Below, piece after piece: positions 54,676 to 63,905 of a DNA stretch of 64,000 nucleotides. The notes below the pieces were generated by a model. That model was given only the letters and a program-made list of their open reading frames with translations. It made no database searches and was not told the DNA's origin. A program made the translations under genes and the position numbers. The stretch covers positions 742,905 through 806,904 of the forward strand of contig NZ_JACBJI010000001.1 in assembly GCF_013401995.1 (NCBI RefSeq), given 5' to 3'. Each line of letters begins with the position of its first letter. Positions within the stretch are counted from its first letter, which is position 1. The stretch comes from Flavobacterium agri. Its GTDB lineage: Bacteria > Bacteroidota > Bacteroidia > Flavobacteriales > Flavobacteriaceae.

Positions 54676-54743
54676 TTAGCCACGAATGACACGAATTTCA
54701 CTAATCCATTTGTATTTGTGCTATTCGTGTCATTCGTGGCTAA
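54676..54743. repeat. Perfect 21-bp palindrome, CACGAAT family
   Basis: Arms 54676-54696 and 54723-54743 are exact reverse complements built on AGCCACGAATGACACGAAT. It lies between aguA and aguB. A related 19-bp palindrome is at 49724-49774. Confidence 0.85.
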
Positions 54744-54749
54744 CTAATT

Positions 54750-55625
54750 TTAATCTTCGTCGATGAATCTTCTCGTAATCGGCTGATAGCTGTCGATGCG
54801 TCGGTCGCGCAAAAATGGCCAGTGCATCCTGAAGAAATCCGATTGGGATTTGTCGATTTCAACTACAACCGTTTCTTCCTCTTCATGAGAGCCGAGGTAG
54901 AGCAGTTTGCCCTGTGCGTTGGTCACGAAGCTTCCGCCCCAGAATTTCATCGCGCCTTCCTGCTCGAAACCGACGCGGTTCACGCTTACTACAGGAACGC
55001 CGTTTGCCACGGCATGCGAACGCTGGATCGTCTGCCAGGCATTGTATTGATCTTTGTTAGTTTCTTCGTCCTGGTCGGTCGCCCATCCGATCGCCGTCGG
55101 ATAGAACATGATTTCGGCTCCCATAAGTGCTGTGATGCGGCTCGCTTCGGGATACCATTGGTCCCAACAAATCAGGATACCAATCGTCGCGAATTTGGTC
55201 TTGAACACTTTATAGCCAAGATCGCCCGGCGTGAAATAGAATTTCTCGTAATAGGCCGGATCGTCGGGAATGTGCATTTTGCGGTATTTGCCGAGATACG
55301 AACCGTCGGCGTCGATGACCGCTGTCGTATTGTGATACAAGCCTTCTGCCCTTTTTTCGAACAGCGATGCGATGATCACCACACCAAGTTCTTTGGCAAT
55401 TTCCTGCAAAGCCGAAGTGCTCGGACCCGGAATCGCTTCAGCCAGTTTGAAATTCTCGTAATCTTCTACATCGCAAAAGTAAAGCGACGTGAACAATTCC
55501 TGCAAACACACGATCTGCGCGCCTTTTTGGGCGGCGACACGGATTTCGCGTATGGCTTTATTCAAGTTGGCTTGTTTGTCAGCTTCACACGACATTTGCA
55601 CCAAACCTATCTGGACTTTAGACAT
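54750..55625 (-). CDS. aguB: N-carbamoylputrescine amidohydrolase
   Basis: This 291-residue nitrilase-family enzyme hydrolyses N-carbamoylputrescine to putrescine, CO2 and ammonia. The E-K-C triad is visible as Glu43 in CLQELF, Lys116 in KYRKMHIPDD and Cys153 in ICWDQWYPE. The neighbouring aguA supplies the substrate, which supports this specificity over other nitrilases. Confidence 0.94.
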   Translation of the reverse strand: MSKVQIGLVQMSCEADKQANLNKAIREIRVAAQKGAQIVCLQELFTSLYFCDVEDYENFKLAEAIPGPSTSALQEIAKELGVVIIASLFEKRAEGLYHNTTAVIDADGSYLGKYRKMHIPDDPAYYEKFYFTPGDLGYKVFKTKFATIGILICWDQWYPEASRITALMGAEIMFYPTAIGWATDQDEETNKDQYNAWQTIQRSHAVANGVPVVSVNRVGFEQEGAMKFWGGSFVTNAQGKLLYLGSHEEEETVVVEIDKSQSDFFRMHWPFLRDRRIDSYQPITRRFIDED

Positions 55626-55722
55626 AGTTTTTGTTTTTAGGCTGCAAAATTAATCATTAGAAAATTAGTCGATGGAATCGATTAGATAATTTTATGATTG
55701 ATAAGGTAGATTGTCTGATTAT

Positions 55723-55779
55723 CAGATTTACAGATTATAAGATTTAGATTTTCTGACAATCTGATAATCTGTAAATCTG
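55723..55779. repeat. Perfect 16-bp palindrome in a CAGATTT-type tract
   Basis: CAGATTTACAGATTAT (55723-55738) is the exact reverse complement of 55764-55779. The surrounding TCTGAT-rich tract occupies the gap between hutH and aguB. It resembles the tract at 17908-17994. Confidence 0.7.
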
Positions 55780-55787
55780 TGAATCCT

Positions 55788-57293
55788 TTACAACAATTCC
55801 TCCGCAATCCCGAAACTCCTCAAAAACACCTTCGTTTTCTCTATGTCGTAATGCAGGATACGGTCTTCGTTGACGTGCGGAACTTCTTCGCGATATGCCT
55901 TTATGAACGTCTCGATGAACTCGCTCGATTTGAGCGGACGCCTGAAATCCAAGGCCTGTGCGGCGTTCATGAGTTCGATCGCTAAAATCGATTCGAGGTT
56001 GTCTACGACTCTGAGCACTTTCGTTGCGGCGTTCGAGCCCATACTTACATGATCTTCCTGTCCGTTCGAGGAAACGATGCTGTCCGTACTCGCCGGATTC
56101 GCAAGCTGTTTGTTCTGGCTCACGATACTCGCAGCCGTGTACTGAGGAATCATGAATCCGGAATTAAGCCCCGGATTGTCGACCAAAAACGCAGGCAATC
56201 CGCGAAGTCCCGATATGAGCTGATAGGTTCTTCTTTCTGAAATATTGCCTAGTTCCGCCAATGCGATCGCAAGGAAATCCAAAGCCAAAGCAAGCGGCTG
56301 GCCATGGAAATTCCCGCCCGAGATGATCTGGTCGGCATCGATGAAAATGTTCGGATTATCGGTCACAGAGTTGATTTCGGTCTTGAAAACCTTGTGTACG
56401 TACTCGATCGCGTCTTTCGAAGCGCCGTGAACCTGTGGCATGCATCGGAACGAATATGGATCTTGGACGTGCTTTTTCTGTTGTTTTATGATTTCGCTTC
56501 CTTCGAGGAAAACGCTGATGCGCGCTGCCGTCACGATCTGGCCTTTGTGCGGACGTACGGCGTGGATGAGTTCGTTGAACGGTTCTTTGCGCCCGTCGAA
56601 AGCCTCGAGTGAAATCGTACCGATCAAATCGGACAAATAAGAGAGCTTGTTCGCCTTGATGAGCACGTGCGCACCGTAAGCCAGCATGAACTGCGTGCCG
56701 TTCAACAGCGCGAGACCTTCTTTCGACTTCAAGGCGATCGGCTGCCAATTGAAATGCTTGAGCACGTCGGCTGCCTGTTCCTTTTTTCCGTTGTACCACA
56801 CCTCGCCTTCTCCGATCAACGGCAACGACAAATGCGCGAGAGGAGCCAAATCCCCGGACGCACCAAGCGAGCCTTGGTTATAGACGACCGGCAATATGTT
56901 TTCGTTGTAAAAATCGACAAGGCGCTCGACGGTTTCAACCTGAACGCCCGAATTGCCATAGCTCAACGATTGGATTTTGAGCAAAAGCATCAGTTTGACG
57001 ATGTCCTGAGGCACTTCTTCGCCGGTTCCGCAAGCGTGCGACTTGACGAGGTTTTCCTGCAGTTTCGACAAATCAGCGGTATCGATCTTGATGTTGTAAA
57101 GCGATCCGAAACCGGTATTGATCCCGTAAATAGGATCGGTTTGGGAATCCATCTTGTTGTCGAGATATTCGCGGCATTTGCGGATGTTGACCACGGCCTC
57201 TTCTGAAAGCTCGAGTTTTTTATCGGAAGAAATGATTTCTGAAAGTGTATCCAGGTTCAGGATATCGGTGCTGATGTAATGGTGGGTTTCCAT
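55788..57293 (-). CDS. hutH: Histidine ammonia-lyase (HAL/PAL family)
   Basis: This 501-residue enzyme removes ammonia from histidine to give urocanate. The Ala145-Ser146-Gly147 tripeptide of the GSLGASGDLAPL motif forms the MIO cofactor, and Tyr56 in YGINTGFG is the conserved active-site tyrosine. Length is typical. The other hut genes are not here, so another MIO enzyme of the same fold cannot be ruled out. The start is ATG 57293, not the upstream ATG at 57323. A minus-strand TATCTTTA (57331-57338) may be its -7 box. Confidence 0.93.
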   Translation of the reverse strand: METHHYISTDILNLDTLSEIISSDKKLELSEEAVVNIRKCREYLDNKMDSQTDPIYGINTGFGSLYNIKIDTADLSKLQENLVKSHACGTGEEVPQDIVKLMLLLKIQSLSYGNSGVQVETVERLVDFYNENILPVVYNQGSLGASGDLAPLAHLSLPLIGEGEVWYNGKKEQAADVLKHFNWQPIALKSKEGLALLNGTQFMLAYGAHVLIKANKLSYLSDLIGTISLEAFDGRKEPFNELIHAVRPHKGQIVTAARISVFLEGSEIIKQQKKHVQDPYSFRCMPQVHGASKDAIEYVHKVFKTEINSVTDNPNIFIDADQIISGGNFHGQPLALALDFLAIALAELGNISERRTYQLISGLRGLPAFLVDNPGLNSGFMIPQYTAASIVSQNKQLANPASTDSIVSSNGQEDHVSMGSNAATKVLRVVDNLESILAIELMNAAQALDFRRPLKSSEFIETFIKAYREEVPHVNEDRILHYDIEKTKVFLRSFGIAEELL

Positions 57294-57507
57294 TTTAAGA
57301 TTGTTTGGATTCCAAAATTCCACAATGACCTAAAGATACGCAAGCGATTTCGTCGAAACTTTTCAAGACGATCTGAGTCGAAAATTTGCATATCGATAAA
57401 AAATCATCTTTTCGAACCAATAGTTAATTTATTATCGAAACAATTCTTAAAATCAATTCATGATTCTTTAAAAATTTACACAACTTATATCCGAAAGGAA
57501 AAATCCG

Positions 57508-57515
57508 TATTTTTG
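57508..57515 (+). promoter_or_regulatory. Probable -7 box of the thr leader
   Basis: TATTTTTG matches TAnnTTTG. The transcript would start within a few bases of the leader ATG at 57520, so the leader peptide could be almost leaderless. Confidence 0.45.
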
Positions 57516-57519
57516 ACAC

Positions 57520-57606
57520 ATGCCGACAAAATTCACATACACTTCTTCGATCACGGCCTCATGGGTTGCGACTACAGTTGGCACAACCACAACCCTTCGG
57601 GGTTAA
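57520..57606 (+). CDS. thrL: Threonine-rich leader peptide of the thr operon
   Basis: A 28-codon open frame from ATG 57520 to TAA 57604 encodes a peptide with ten threonines, including TTVGTTTT near its end, plus Ser, Ile and Leu. It lies 72 bp before thrA and is followed by hairpins and a T-rich run. This is the classic layout of a leader that senses charged threonyl-tRNA. The gene symbol is used by analogy with enterobacterial thrL. Confidence 0.8.
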   Translation: MPTKFTYTSSITASWVATTVGTTTTLRG

Positions 57607-57648
57607 TCTTTGCACATATCAGCCCTTTTAGGCTCCTTTTTTAAGGAG
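57563..57648 (+). promoter_or_regulatory. Alternative-hairpin attenuator before thrA
   Basis: The segment AACCC (57591-57595) can pair with GGGTT at 57563-57567 inside the leader gene or with GGGTT at 57600-57604 across a TTCG loop. Downstream, AGCC/GGCT (57621-57624 with 57631-57634) is followed by T6 and looks like the terminator. CTCCTT/AAGGAG (57633-57648) overlaps it and could compete. Stalling on Thr codons would favour expression of thrA; this switch is inferred. Confidence 0.65.
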
Positions 57649-57678
57649 TGACTATCCTTTTCCCTTAACATTTTCATC

Positions 57679-60126
57679 ATGAACGTATTGAAATTCGGCG
57701 GGACTTCGGTCGCCAACGCCAACAACATAACACAGGTATGCCAAATCGTGGCCGATAAAAGCAAAGAAGACAAACTGGCCGTGGTCATTTCGGCTTTCAG
57801 CGGCGTTACCGACCTGTTGCTTTCCGCTTCGTTAAAAGCCGCGGCAAAAGACGAATCCTATCGCGAATTGCTTTCCGAAATCGAGAAAAAACACTTCGAC
57901 GCCATTAAAGAATTACTGCCGATCCAACAACAAAGCGCGCTTTTGAGCCATGTAAAACGCATCGTCAACCATCTTGAAACCTTGCTTGACGGTTGTTTCC
58001 TTTTGGGCGAGCGCTCGGCGCGGACTTCGGATACCATAATCGGTTTCGGGGAATTGCTTTCTTCGTGCATCGTGGCCGAAACCTTAAAGCAATCGGTTGC
58101 GAAAAGTACTTACAAAGACAGTCGCGAACTTATCCGCACCGACGACAATTTCGGAAAGGCCAATGTGGATTTTGCAAAGACAAATGTGTTGATCAAGGAA
58201 TATTTCGCTTCGACCGATGCACACGTAATCGTGCTTCCCGGATTCATCGGTTCGTCCGAAAACGGCGACAATACCACGCTCGGACGCGGCGGATCTGATT
58301 ATACGGCCGCCATTCTCGCCTCTGGCCTCAACGCCGATAAACTCGAAATCTGGACCGACGTGAACGGCATGTTTACCGCAAATCCGAAAATCGTGAGGCA
58401 AGCACAACCGATCGCGTCCATTTCGTACCAGGAAGCTATGGAATTGTCGCATTTCGGGGCCAAAGTGCTGTATCCGCCGACGATCCAGCCCGCACTTGAC
58501 AAGAACATCCCAATTTTTATCAAGAACACGTTCGAACCCAATGTATATGGCACATTGATTTCGGCGAATCCGGAGAAATCTCAAAATCCCATAAAAGGCA
58601 TCAGTCATATCGAAGGAATTTCCCTTGTCACGCTTGAAGGTTCGGGCATGATCGGTGTCGCGGGCTCGTCGAAACGTCTGTTCGAAGTTTTATCGGATAA
58701 AGGCATCAACGTCATCTTCATCACCCAGGCGTCTTCGGAACATTCGATTTGCATCGGGATTCTCGACAGCGACTCGGAAAAGGCACAAAAAGCGATCGAC
58801 AACGCATTCGAAACCGAGATCTCACGTCACCGAATTGAGCCGTGTATCGTTGAGAAAGGATTGTGCATCGTAGCACTAGTGGGCGAAAACATGAAAAACC
58901 ATCAAGGTTTGAGCGGAAAAATGTTCAGCACTTTGGGAAAGAACAACGTCAACATCAGGGCTATCGCACAAGGCGCTTCGGAAAGAAACATCTCGGTAGT
59001 CATTAACGAACGCGACGTTAAAAAAGCGCTCAACACGTTGCACGAACGCTTTTTTGAGGACAATACCAAACAGATCAACCTCTTCGTGATGGGCGTGGGT
59101 AATGTAGGCGAGAAATTCCTGGACCAGATCCATCAACAGAAAAAATTCCTCAGGGACAACCTCAAAATCAACCTGCGCGTGATCGCTTTGTCGAATTCGA
59201 AAAAAATGATATTCGACGAAGAAGGTCTCTCGCTCAAGGACTGGAAACAGCAACTCGAAAGCGGTGAAAATGCCGACATCGGCCGCTTTGTACAAAACGT
59301 GAAAACGCTCAACCTGCGCAACAGCATTTTCGTTGACATTACCACGAATCAGCATGTTTCCGACAGTTATCATCAATATCTCGAGGACAGCATTGCGGTG
59401 GTAACCTGTAATAAGATCGCGTGTTCATCGGTTTATGAAAATTATGTCGACCTCAAGAATACGAGCCGGAAATACGGCGCGCCTTTCCTTTTCGAGACCA
59501 ATGTCGGAGCCGGATTGCCGATAATCGATACACTCAAGAACATGGTCGCTTCCGGGGATAAAGTCAACAAGATACAGGCGGTGTTGTCGGGAAGCCTCAA
59601 CTTTATTTTCAATAATTTCGATGGAAATTCAAGTTTTCACGACGTCGTAAAAGAAGCAGGTATTCAAGGTTTTACGGAACCCGACCCGAAAATTGATTTA
59701 AGTGGCGTCGATGTGGCGCGCAAAATCCTGATCCTGATCCGCGAAAGCGGTTACGAGATGGAAATGCACGATATCGAGAACAAATCGTTCCTTCCGAAAG
59801 AATGTCTCGATACCCAATCCGTGCCCGATTTTTTCGTGTCGCTCCTCACCCATGCCAAACATTTTGACGACCTTTATGACCAAGCGAAATCGCAGGATTG
59901 CCGACTCAAATACGTCGCACAGTTCGAAAACGGGAAAGCGGCGGTAGGATTGCAATTCATCCCGAAAGACCATCCGTTCTATAACCTCGAAGGAAAGGAC
60001 AACATCGTTTTGTTTTTCACGGACCGCTATTCGGACCAACCGCTTCTGATTCGTGGCGCAGGTGCTGGTGCGGCGGTTACGGCGAGTGGGATTTTTGCAG
60101 ACGTGATACGTGCCAGCAATAATTAA
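57679..60126 (+). CDS. thrA: Bifunctional aspartate kinase/homoserine dehydrogenase
   Basis: This 815-residue protein carries two steps of threonine synthesis. Residues about 1-460 are aspartate kinase (KFGGTSVANA at 5-14, LGRGGSDYTA) with a pair of ACT domains that bind the feedback inhibitor. Residues about 468-815 are homoserine dehydrogenase (FVMGVGNVGEKF, then GAGAGAAVTASGIFADV at the end). It is the first gene of thrABC and is preceded by the Thr-rich leader. Confidence 0.96.
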   Translation: MNVLKFGGTSVANANNITQVCQIVADKSKEDKLAVVISAFSGVTDLLLSASLKAAAKDESYRELLSEIEKKHFDAIKELLPIQQQSALLSHVKRIVNHLETLLDGCFLLGERSARTSDTIIGFGELLSSCIVAETLKQSVAKSTYKDSRELIRTDDNFGKANVDFAKTNVLIKEYFASTDAHVIVLPGFIGSSENGDNTTLGRGGSDYTAAILASGLNADKLEIWTDVNGMFTANPKIVRQAQPIASISYQEAMELSHFGAKVLYPPTIQPALDKNIPIFIKNTFEPNVYGTLISANPEKSQNPIKGISHIEGISLVTLEGSGMIGVAGSSKRLFEVLSDKGINVIFITQASSEHSICIGILDSDSEKAQKAIDNAFETEISRHRIEPCIVEKGLCIVALVGENMKNHQGLSGKMFSTLGKNNVNIRAIAQGASERNISVVINERDVKKALNTLHERFFEDNTKQINLFVMGVGNVGEKFLDQIHQQKKFLRDNLKINLRVIALSNSKKMIFDEEGLSLKDWKQQLESGENADIGRFVQNVKTLNLRNSIFVDITTNQHVSDSYHQYLEDSIAVVTCNKIACSSVYENYVDLKNTSRKYGAPFLFETNVGAGLPIIDTLKNMVASGDKVNKIQAVLSGSLNFIFNNFDGNSSFHDVVKEAGIQGFTEPDPKIDLSGVDVARKILILIRESGYEMEMHDIENKSFLPKECLDTQSVPDFFVSLLTHAKHFDDLYDQAKSQDCRLKYVAQFENGKAAVGLQFIPKDHPFYNLEGKDNIVLFFTDRYSDQPLLIRGAGAGAAVTASGIFADVIRASNN

Positions 60127-60232
60127 AGGAACGCTGAAAACGCTGATTTCCGCAGATTGACACAGACAAAACCAAACAAAATCAACAGAAATCAGGTTAT
60201 CTGCGCTATCTGTGTTCCAAAAAACCAAAACT
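60127..60232. repeat. Degenerate inverted repeat in the thrA-thrB gap
   Basis: CGCTGATTTC and CGCAGAT on the left match the complement of GAAATCAG and ATCTGCG on the right, with ACACAGA near both ends. This style of dispersed intergenic repeat is common in Bacteroidota. It is the only long gap inside the thr operon. Confidence 0.5.
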
Positions 60233-61162
60233 ATGGATTACATCAAAATATTCTCCCCCGCTACAATCGCGAACCTTTCGTGCGGTTTCGACGTACTCGG
60301 ACTTTGCCTTGATAATGTCGGAGATGAAATGACGGTTAGGAAAATCGACGAAAAAACCATCCGGATCACCAAAATCGAAGGTGCCGATTTGCCATTGGAA
60401 ACCGAAAAAAACGTTTCGGGCGTCGCAGCTTTGGCCCTACTTCATGAATGGGATACCGACTACGGGTTCGAAATCGAGATCACCAAAAACATAAAAGCCG
60501 GAAGCGGGATAGGAAGTTCGGCAGCCAGCGCGGCAGGCTCGGTTTTCGCGATCAACGAATTGCTCGGCAGGCCGTATGAAAACAAAGACCTCGTAAGATT
60601 TGCGATGCAAGGCGAAAAACTGGCATCGGGAAGCGCACATGCAGACAATGTCGCGCCTGCTTTGCTAGGCGGGATCACGCTCGTGAGAAGCTACGATCCG
60701 CTGGACATCATCAAAATCGAAGCGCCCGAGGAATTATTCGCGACTGTGATCCATCCACAAATCGAGTTAAGGACGGCCGACGCCCGATCGGTATTGAAAC
60801 AACACATCACGTTGCAAAACGCCATTACCCAATGGGGAAACGTGGGCGGTTTCGTTGCCGGATTATACACGAGAGATTACGGCCTTATCGGACGCTCGCT
60901 CCAGGATAAGATCGTCGAACCCATACGCGGCCTTTTGATTCCCGGTTTCGACCGATTGAAAATCGCGTGCCAGACGCAAGGCGCTTTGGGTTCCGGAATT
61001 TCGGGAAGCGGACCTTCTGTATTTGCACTCAGTCGCGGTTTTGAAACGGCTCAAAACGCAGCATCGGCCATGAGCCAGGTATACGACGACATGAAATTGC
61101 CATACGAGATCCATATATCGGGAATCAATCCGGAAGGCATTAAAATCCTTGATAAAAAATAG
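60233..61162 (+). CDS. thrB: Homoserine kinase
   Basis: This 309-residue GHMP kinase phosphorylates homoserine. It has the phosphate loop KAGSGIGSSAASAAG, the N-terminal PATIANLSCGFDVLG and the C-terminal GISGSGPSVFAL. Length is standard. ATG 60233 is favoured over an upstream start at 60212. thrC starts 1 bp after its stop. Confidence 0.96.
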   Translation: MDYIKIFSPATIANLSCGFDVLGLCLDNVGDEMTVRKIDEKTIRITKIEGADLPLETEKNVSGVAALALLHEWDTDYGFEIEITKNIKAGSGIGSSAASAAGSVFAINELLGRPYENKDLVRFAMQGEKLASGSAHADNVAPALLGGITLVRSYDPLDIIKIEAPEELFATVIHPQIELRTADARSVLKQHITLQNAITQWGNVGGFVAGLYTRDYGLIGRSLQDKIVEPIRGLLIPGFDRLKIACQTQGALGSGISGSGPSVFALSRGFETAQNAASAMSQVYDDMKLPYEIHISGINPEGIKILDKK

Positions 61163-61163
61163 C

Positions 61164-62462
61164 ATGCGATACTTCAGTTTACACCACTATTCTCCTAAAA
61201 TCGGTTTTCGCGAAGCCGTCATTCAAGGTTTGGCGCCCGATAAAGGTTTGTATTTTCCTGAAATCATTGCGCCTTTGGATTCCGACTTCTTCGATTCGAT
61301 CGAAACCTTATCGGACTACCAAATCGCGTTTGAGGCGATCCGTCAATTCGTTGGAGACGAAATTCCCGAACACGAACTCAAAAATATCATAAATGAAACG
61401 CTTTCGTTCGATTTTCCGATCATCGAAATCGAAAAGGACGTGTATTCGCTCGAGCTTTTCCATGGGCCGACAATGGCTTTCAAGGACGTCGGGGCGAGGT
61501 TCATGGCGCGCTGCCTCGGCTATTTCAACAGAGAGCGCACACACGCAAGGAACACCGTGCTCGTCGCGACTTCGGGCGATACGGGTGGCGCCGTCGCAAG
61601 CGGATTTCTTGGCGTTCCAGGCGTGGATGTCGTGATTTTGTATCCGAACGGAAAAGTCAGCGACATACAGGAACGCCAACTTACGACGCTGGGCCAAAAC
61701 ATTACGGCTTTGCGCGTGGACGGTGTTTTCGACGACTGTCAGGATATGGTTAAACAAGCCTTCCTCGATAAAGATCTGCAACATTTGAACCTGACATCGG
61801 CCAATTCGATCAACATCGCACGTTGGTTACCGCAAATGTTCTATTTCTTCTTCGCCTACAAACAACTCAAGAAAAGCAGGAAACCGATGGTGGTTTCGTG
61901 CCCGAGCGGCAATTTCGGCAACATTTGCGCAGGCATTCTCGCTAAAAAGTTGGGATTACCGATTTCGCGTTTTGTAGCCGCGACGAACGCCAACGACACC
62001 GTACCGAGATTCCTTGAGAATTGGAAATACGAACCGAAAGCGTCGGTACAGACATTGTCGAATGCGATGGATGTGGGAAATCCGAGCAATTTTATCCGGA
62101 TACGCGAATTGTATGGAGACGACAAGGCGACATTCGAAAAGGAATTCTCGTCTTATGCGTTTTCGGATGCAGAAACCCGCCAAGCCATGAAAAGTGTTTA
62201 TGGAAATTCGGGTTATGTATTGGAACCGCACGGCGCAGTCGCTTATCTGGGATTGAAAAAAGAACTTGAAAAACACCCCGAGTCTATAGGTGTTTTGCTT
62301 GAAACCGCCCATCCTGTAAAATTCATCGACGTCGTGGAAGATGTCTTGGATTTTACACCGCAAATTCCCGATCAAATCTCATCGATTATAGATAAACAGA
62401 AAGTGTTTTCAAACATTTCGTCTTATGAAGAATTGAAAACGCTACTATTAAATAAAAAATGA
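61164..62462 (+). CDS. thrC: Threonine synthase
   Basis: This 432-residue PLP enzyme converts O-phosphohomoserine to threonine. The PLP-binding Lys107 lies in GPTMAFKDVGARF, and ATSGDTGGAVA and SGNFGNICAG bind the cofactor phosphate. The N-terminal MRYFSLHHYSPK matches the type of the family with thrB neighbours. The start is ATG 61164, not the upstream 61149. Its stop overlaps the next start by ATGA. Confidence 0.96.
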   Translation: MRYFSLHHYSPKIGFREAVIQGLAPDKGLYFPEIIAPLDSDFFDSIETLSDYQIAFEAIRQFVGDEIPEHELKNIINETLSFDFPIIEIEKDVYSLELFHGPTMAFKDVGARFMARCLGYFNRERTHARNTVLVATSGDTGGAVASGFLGVPGVDVVILYPNGKVSDIQERQLTTLGQNITALRVDGVFDDCQDMVKQAFLDKDLQHLNLTSANSINIARWLPQMFYFFFAYKQLKKSRKPMVVSCPSGNFGNICAGILAKKLGLPISRFVAATNANDTVPRFLENWKYEPKASVQTLSNAMDVGNPSNFIRIRELYGDDKATFEKEFSSYAFSDAETRQAMKSVYGNSGYVLEPHGAVAYLGLKKELEKHPESIGVLLETAHPVKFIDVVEDVLDFTPQIPDQISSIIDKQKVFSNISSYEELKTLLLNKK

Positions 62463-63073
62463 AGAAAAGCGCACTTGAAATATTCAATGACAATGCATTG
62501 AAGTATCAGCATAAATTTATGTATCTGGATTTATACGACGATTCGTACGATGCTTTTTTGAGTAACCTGAAACCAAATGCGCATGTGCTCGAAGTCGGTT
62601 GCGGGCCGGGAAACATCACGCGTTATCTTCTCGAAAAACGTCCCGACCTTAATCTTCTCGCCACCGATTTTGCACCCAACATGATCGAACTGGCGCAAGC
62701 CAATAATCCAAAAGCAACCTGCAGATTATTGGACGCACGTCGAATACTTGACTTGAATGACCGTTACGACGCAATCGTATGTGGATTTGTCGCGCCGTAT
62801 TTTTCGAGTGAAGAACTTGAAACATTCATCCAAAACGTTTCGAAGATTTCCAATAACGACGGATCGCTTTATTTGTCGGTGATCGAAGGCGAATATTCCC
62901 AGTCAGGCTGGCAGCATTCGAGCGACGGGAAAAGCAGCACGATGGTATATTTATATTCTGAAGCCGATTTGGAAAAAATGCTTTCCCGAAACGGTTTCGA
63001 AACCAAACACGTCTTCCGAAAAGCCTACGCCGAATCGACCCATCTTATTTTCGTGGCGGCGATTTCGCGATAG
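62459..63073 (+). CDS. Class I SAM-dependent methyltransferase
   Basis: This 204-residue enzyme has motif I VLEVGCGPGNITRYL and then LLATDFAPNMIELA, followed by DAIVCGFVAPYF. The substrate is unknown. It overlaps thrC by 4 nt, so it is translated with the threonine operon, although no known threonine-pathway methyl transfer explains this. Its 3' end overlaps the convergent nnrD end by 29 nt. Confidence 0.85.
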   Translation: MKKSALEIFNDNALKYQHKFMYLDLYDDSYDAFLSNLKPNAHVLEVGCGPGNITRYLLEKRPDLNLLATDFAPNMIELAQANNPKATCRLLDARRILDLNDRYDAIVCGFVAPYFSSEELETFIQNVSKISNNDGSLYLSVIEGEYSQSGWQHSSDGKSSTMVYLYSEADLEKMLSRNGFETKHVFRKAYAESTHLIFVAAISR

Positions 63074-63905
63074 ACAGGAACGCTTTTCCTAAATACCGTA
63101 TCACATCGGAAGCCACGAAATATTCCGTTCCTGTTTCGGGCAATGCCAGATCGGCGGTCAAACCATGCAGGTATACGCCTAATTTCGCGGCATCCAGAGC
63201 TTCATATCCTTGAGCCAGCAAGGCCGTGATTATGCCGGTGAGCACATCTCCGGTTCCTCCCGTCGCCAAAGCGGCGTTTCCGGTCGTATTTTGAAAAAGC
63301 GAATTGCCATCGGTGATGAACGTAGGTGCGCCTTTCAAAACCAAAATGAGCTTATGCTGCCTGGCGAATCGGATCGCGTTTTCCTTACTGTCTTCTTCCG
63401 ATGCAAATTCACCGATAAGCCGCGACAATTCTTTGGGATGAGGCGTCAAGATTGTATTTTTGGGCAAAAGTGAAATCCAGTCCTTTTTTTGGGAAAGGAT
63501 GTTGAGACCGTCGGCATCGACGACCAAAGGTTTTCGTACACGTCTCAAAAATTCATGGAAAGCATGCTGCACACCTTGCTCCTGCCCGATTCCCGGTCCG
63601 ATTCCGATAGCATTTGGCTCGATCTCGTATTGGATGTTGGACAGATGTTTGTGTCCCATATCGGTAATGACCATTGCTTCGGGAACCACGGTCTGCAAGA
63701 TTTGATAGCCACATTCGGGGATGAAGGCCGTAACCAGTCCGGCACCCGAATGCAAAGCCGCTTTTACAGACAATGTGATCGACCCCATTTTACCATAACT
63801 TCCACCGATAAGCAACGCGTGACCCTGCGTGCCTTTATGTGTTTTCGGATTGGCAGGTCTGTAGATTTTTTGGATGTGGGATTTCGTCAGTCGCGTCGTC
63901 TTCAT
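63045..63905 (-). CDS. nnrD: ADP-dependent NAD(P)H-hydrate dehydratase
   Basis: This 286-residue ribokinase-fold enzyme repairs hydrated NADH and NADPH. It has GHALLIGGSYGKMGS, GIGPGIGQ, VVDADGLN and the nucleotide-binding NAALATGGTGDVLTG. Only the dehydratase half is present, without the NAD(P)HX epimerase domain fused to it in many bacteria. The TAACTTTA at 63909-63916 (minus strand) may be its -7 box. Downstream of it on the plus strand, 63917-64000, I see no gene. Confidence 0.93.
   Translation of the reverse strand: MKTTRLTKSHIQKIYRPANPKTHKGTQGHALLIGGSYGKMGSITLSVKAALHSGAGLVTAFIPECGYQILQTVVPEAMVITDMGHKHLSNIQYEIEPNAIGIGPGIGQEQGVQHAFHEFLRRVRKPLVVDADGLNILSQKKDWISLLPKNTILTPHPKELSRLIGEFASEEDSKENAIRFARQHKLILVLKGAPTFITDGNSLFQNTTGNAALATGGTGDVLTGIITALLAQGYEALDAAKLGVYLHGLTADLALPETGTEYFVASDVIRYLGKAFLSIAKSPPRK

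Noticed and set aside
57279-57644. 121-codon plus-strand frame before thrA
   Set aside because: It overlaps the Thr leader in another frame and the hutH start; the leader frame has the better biological logic.
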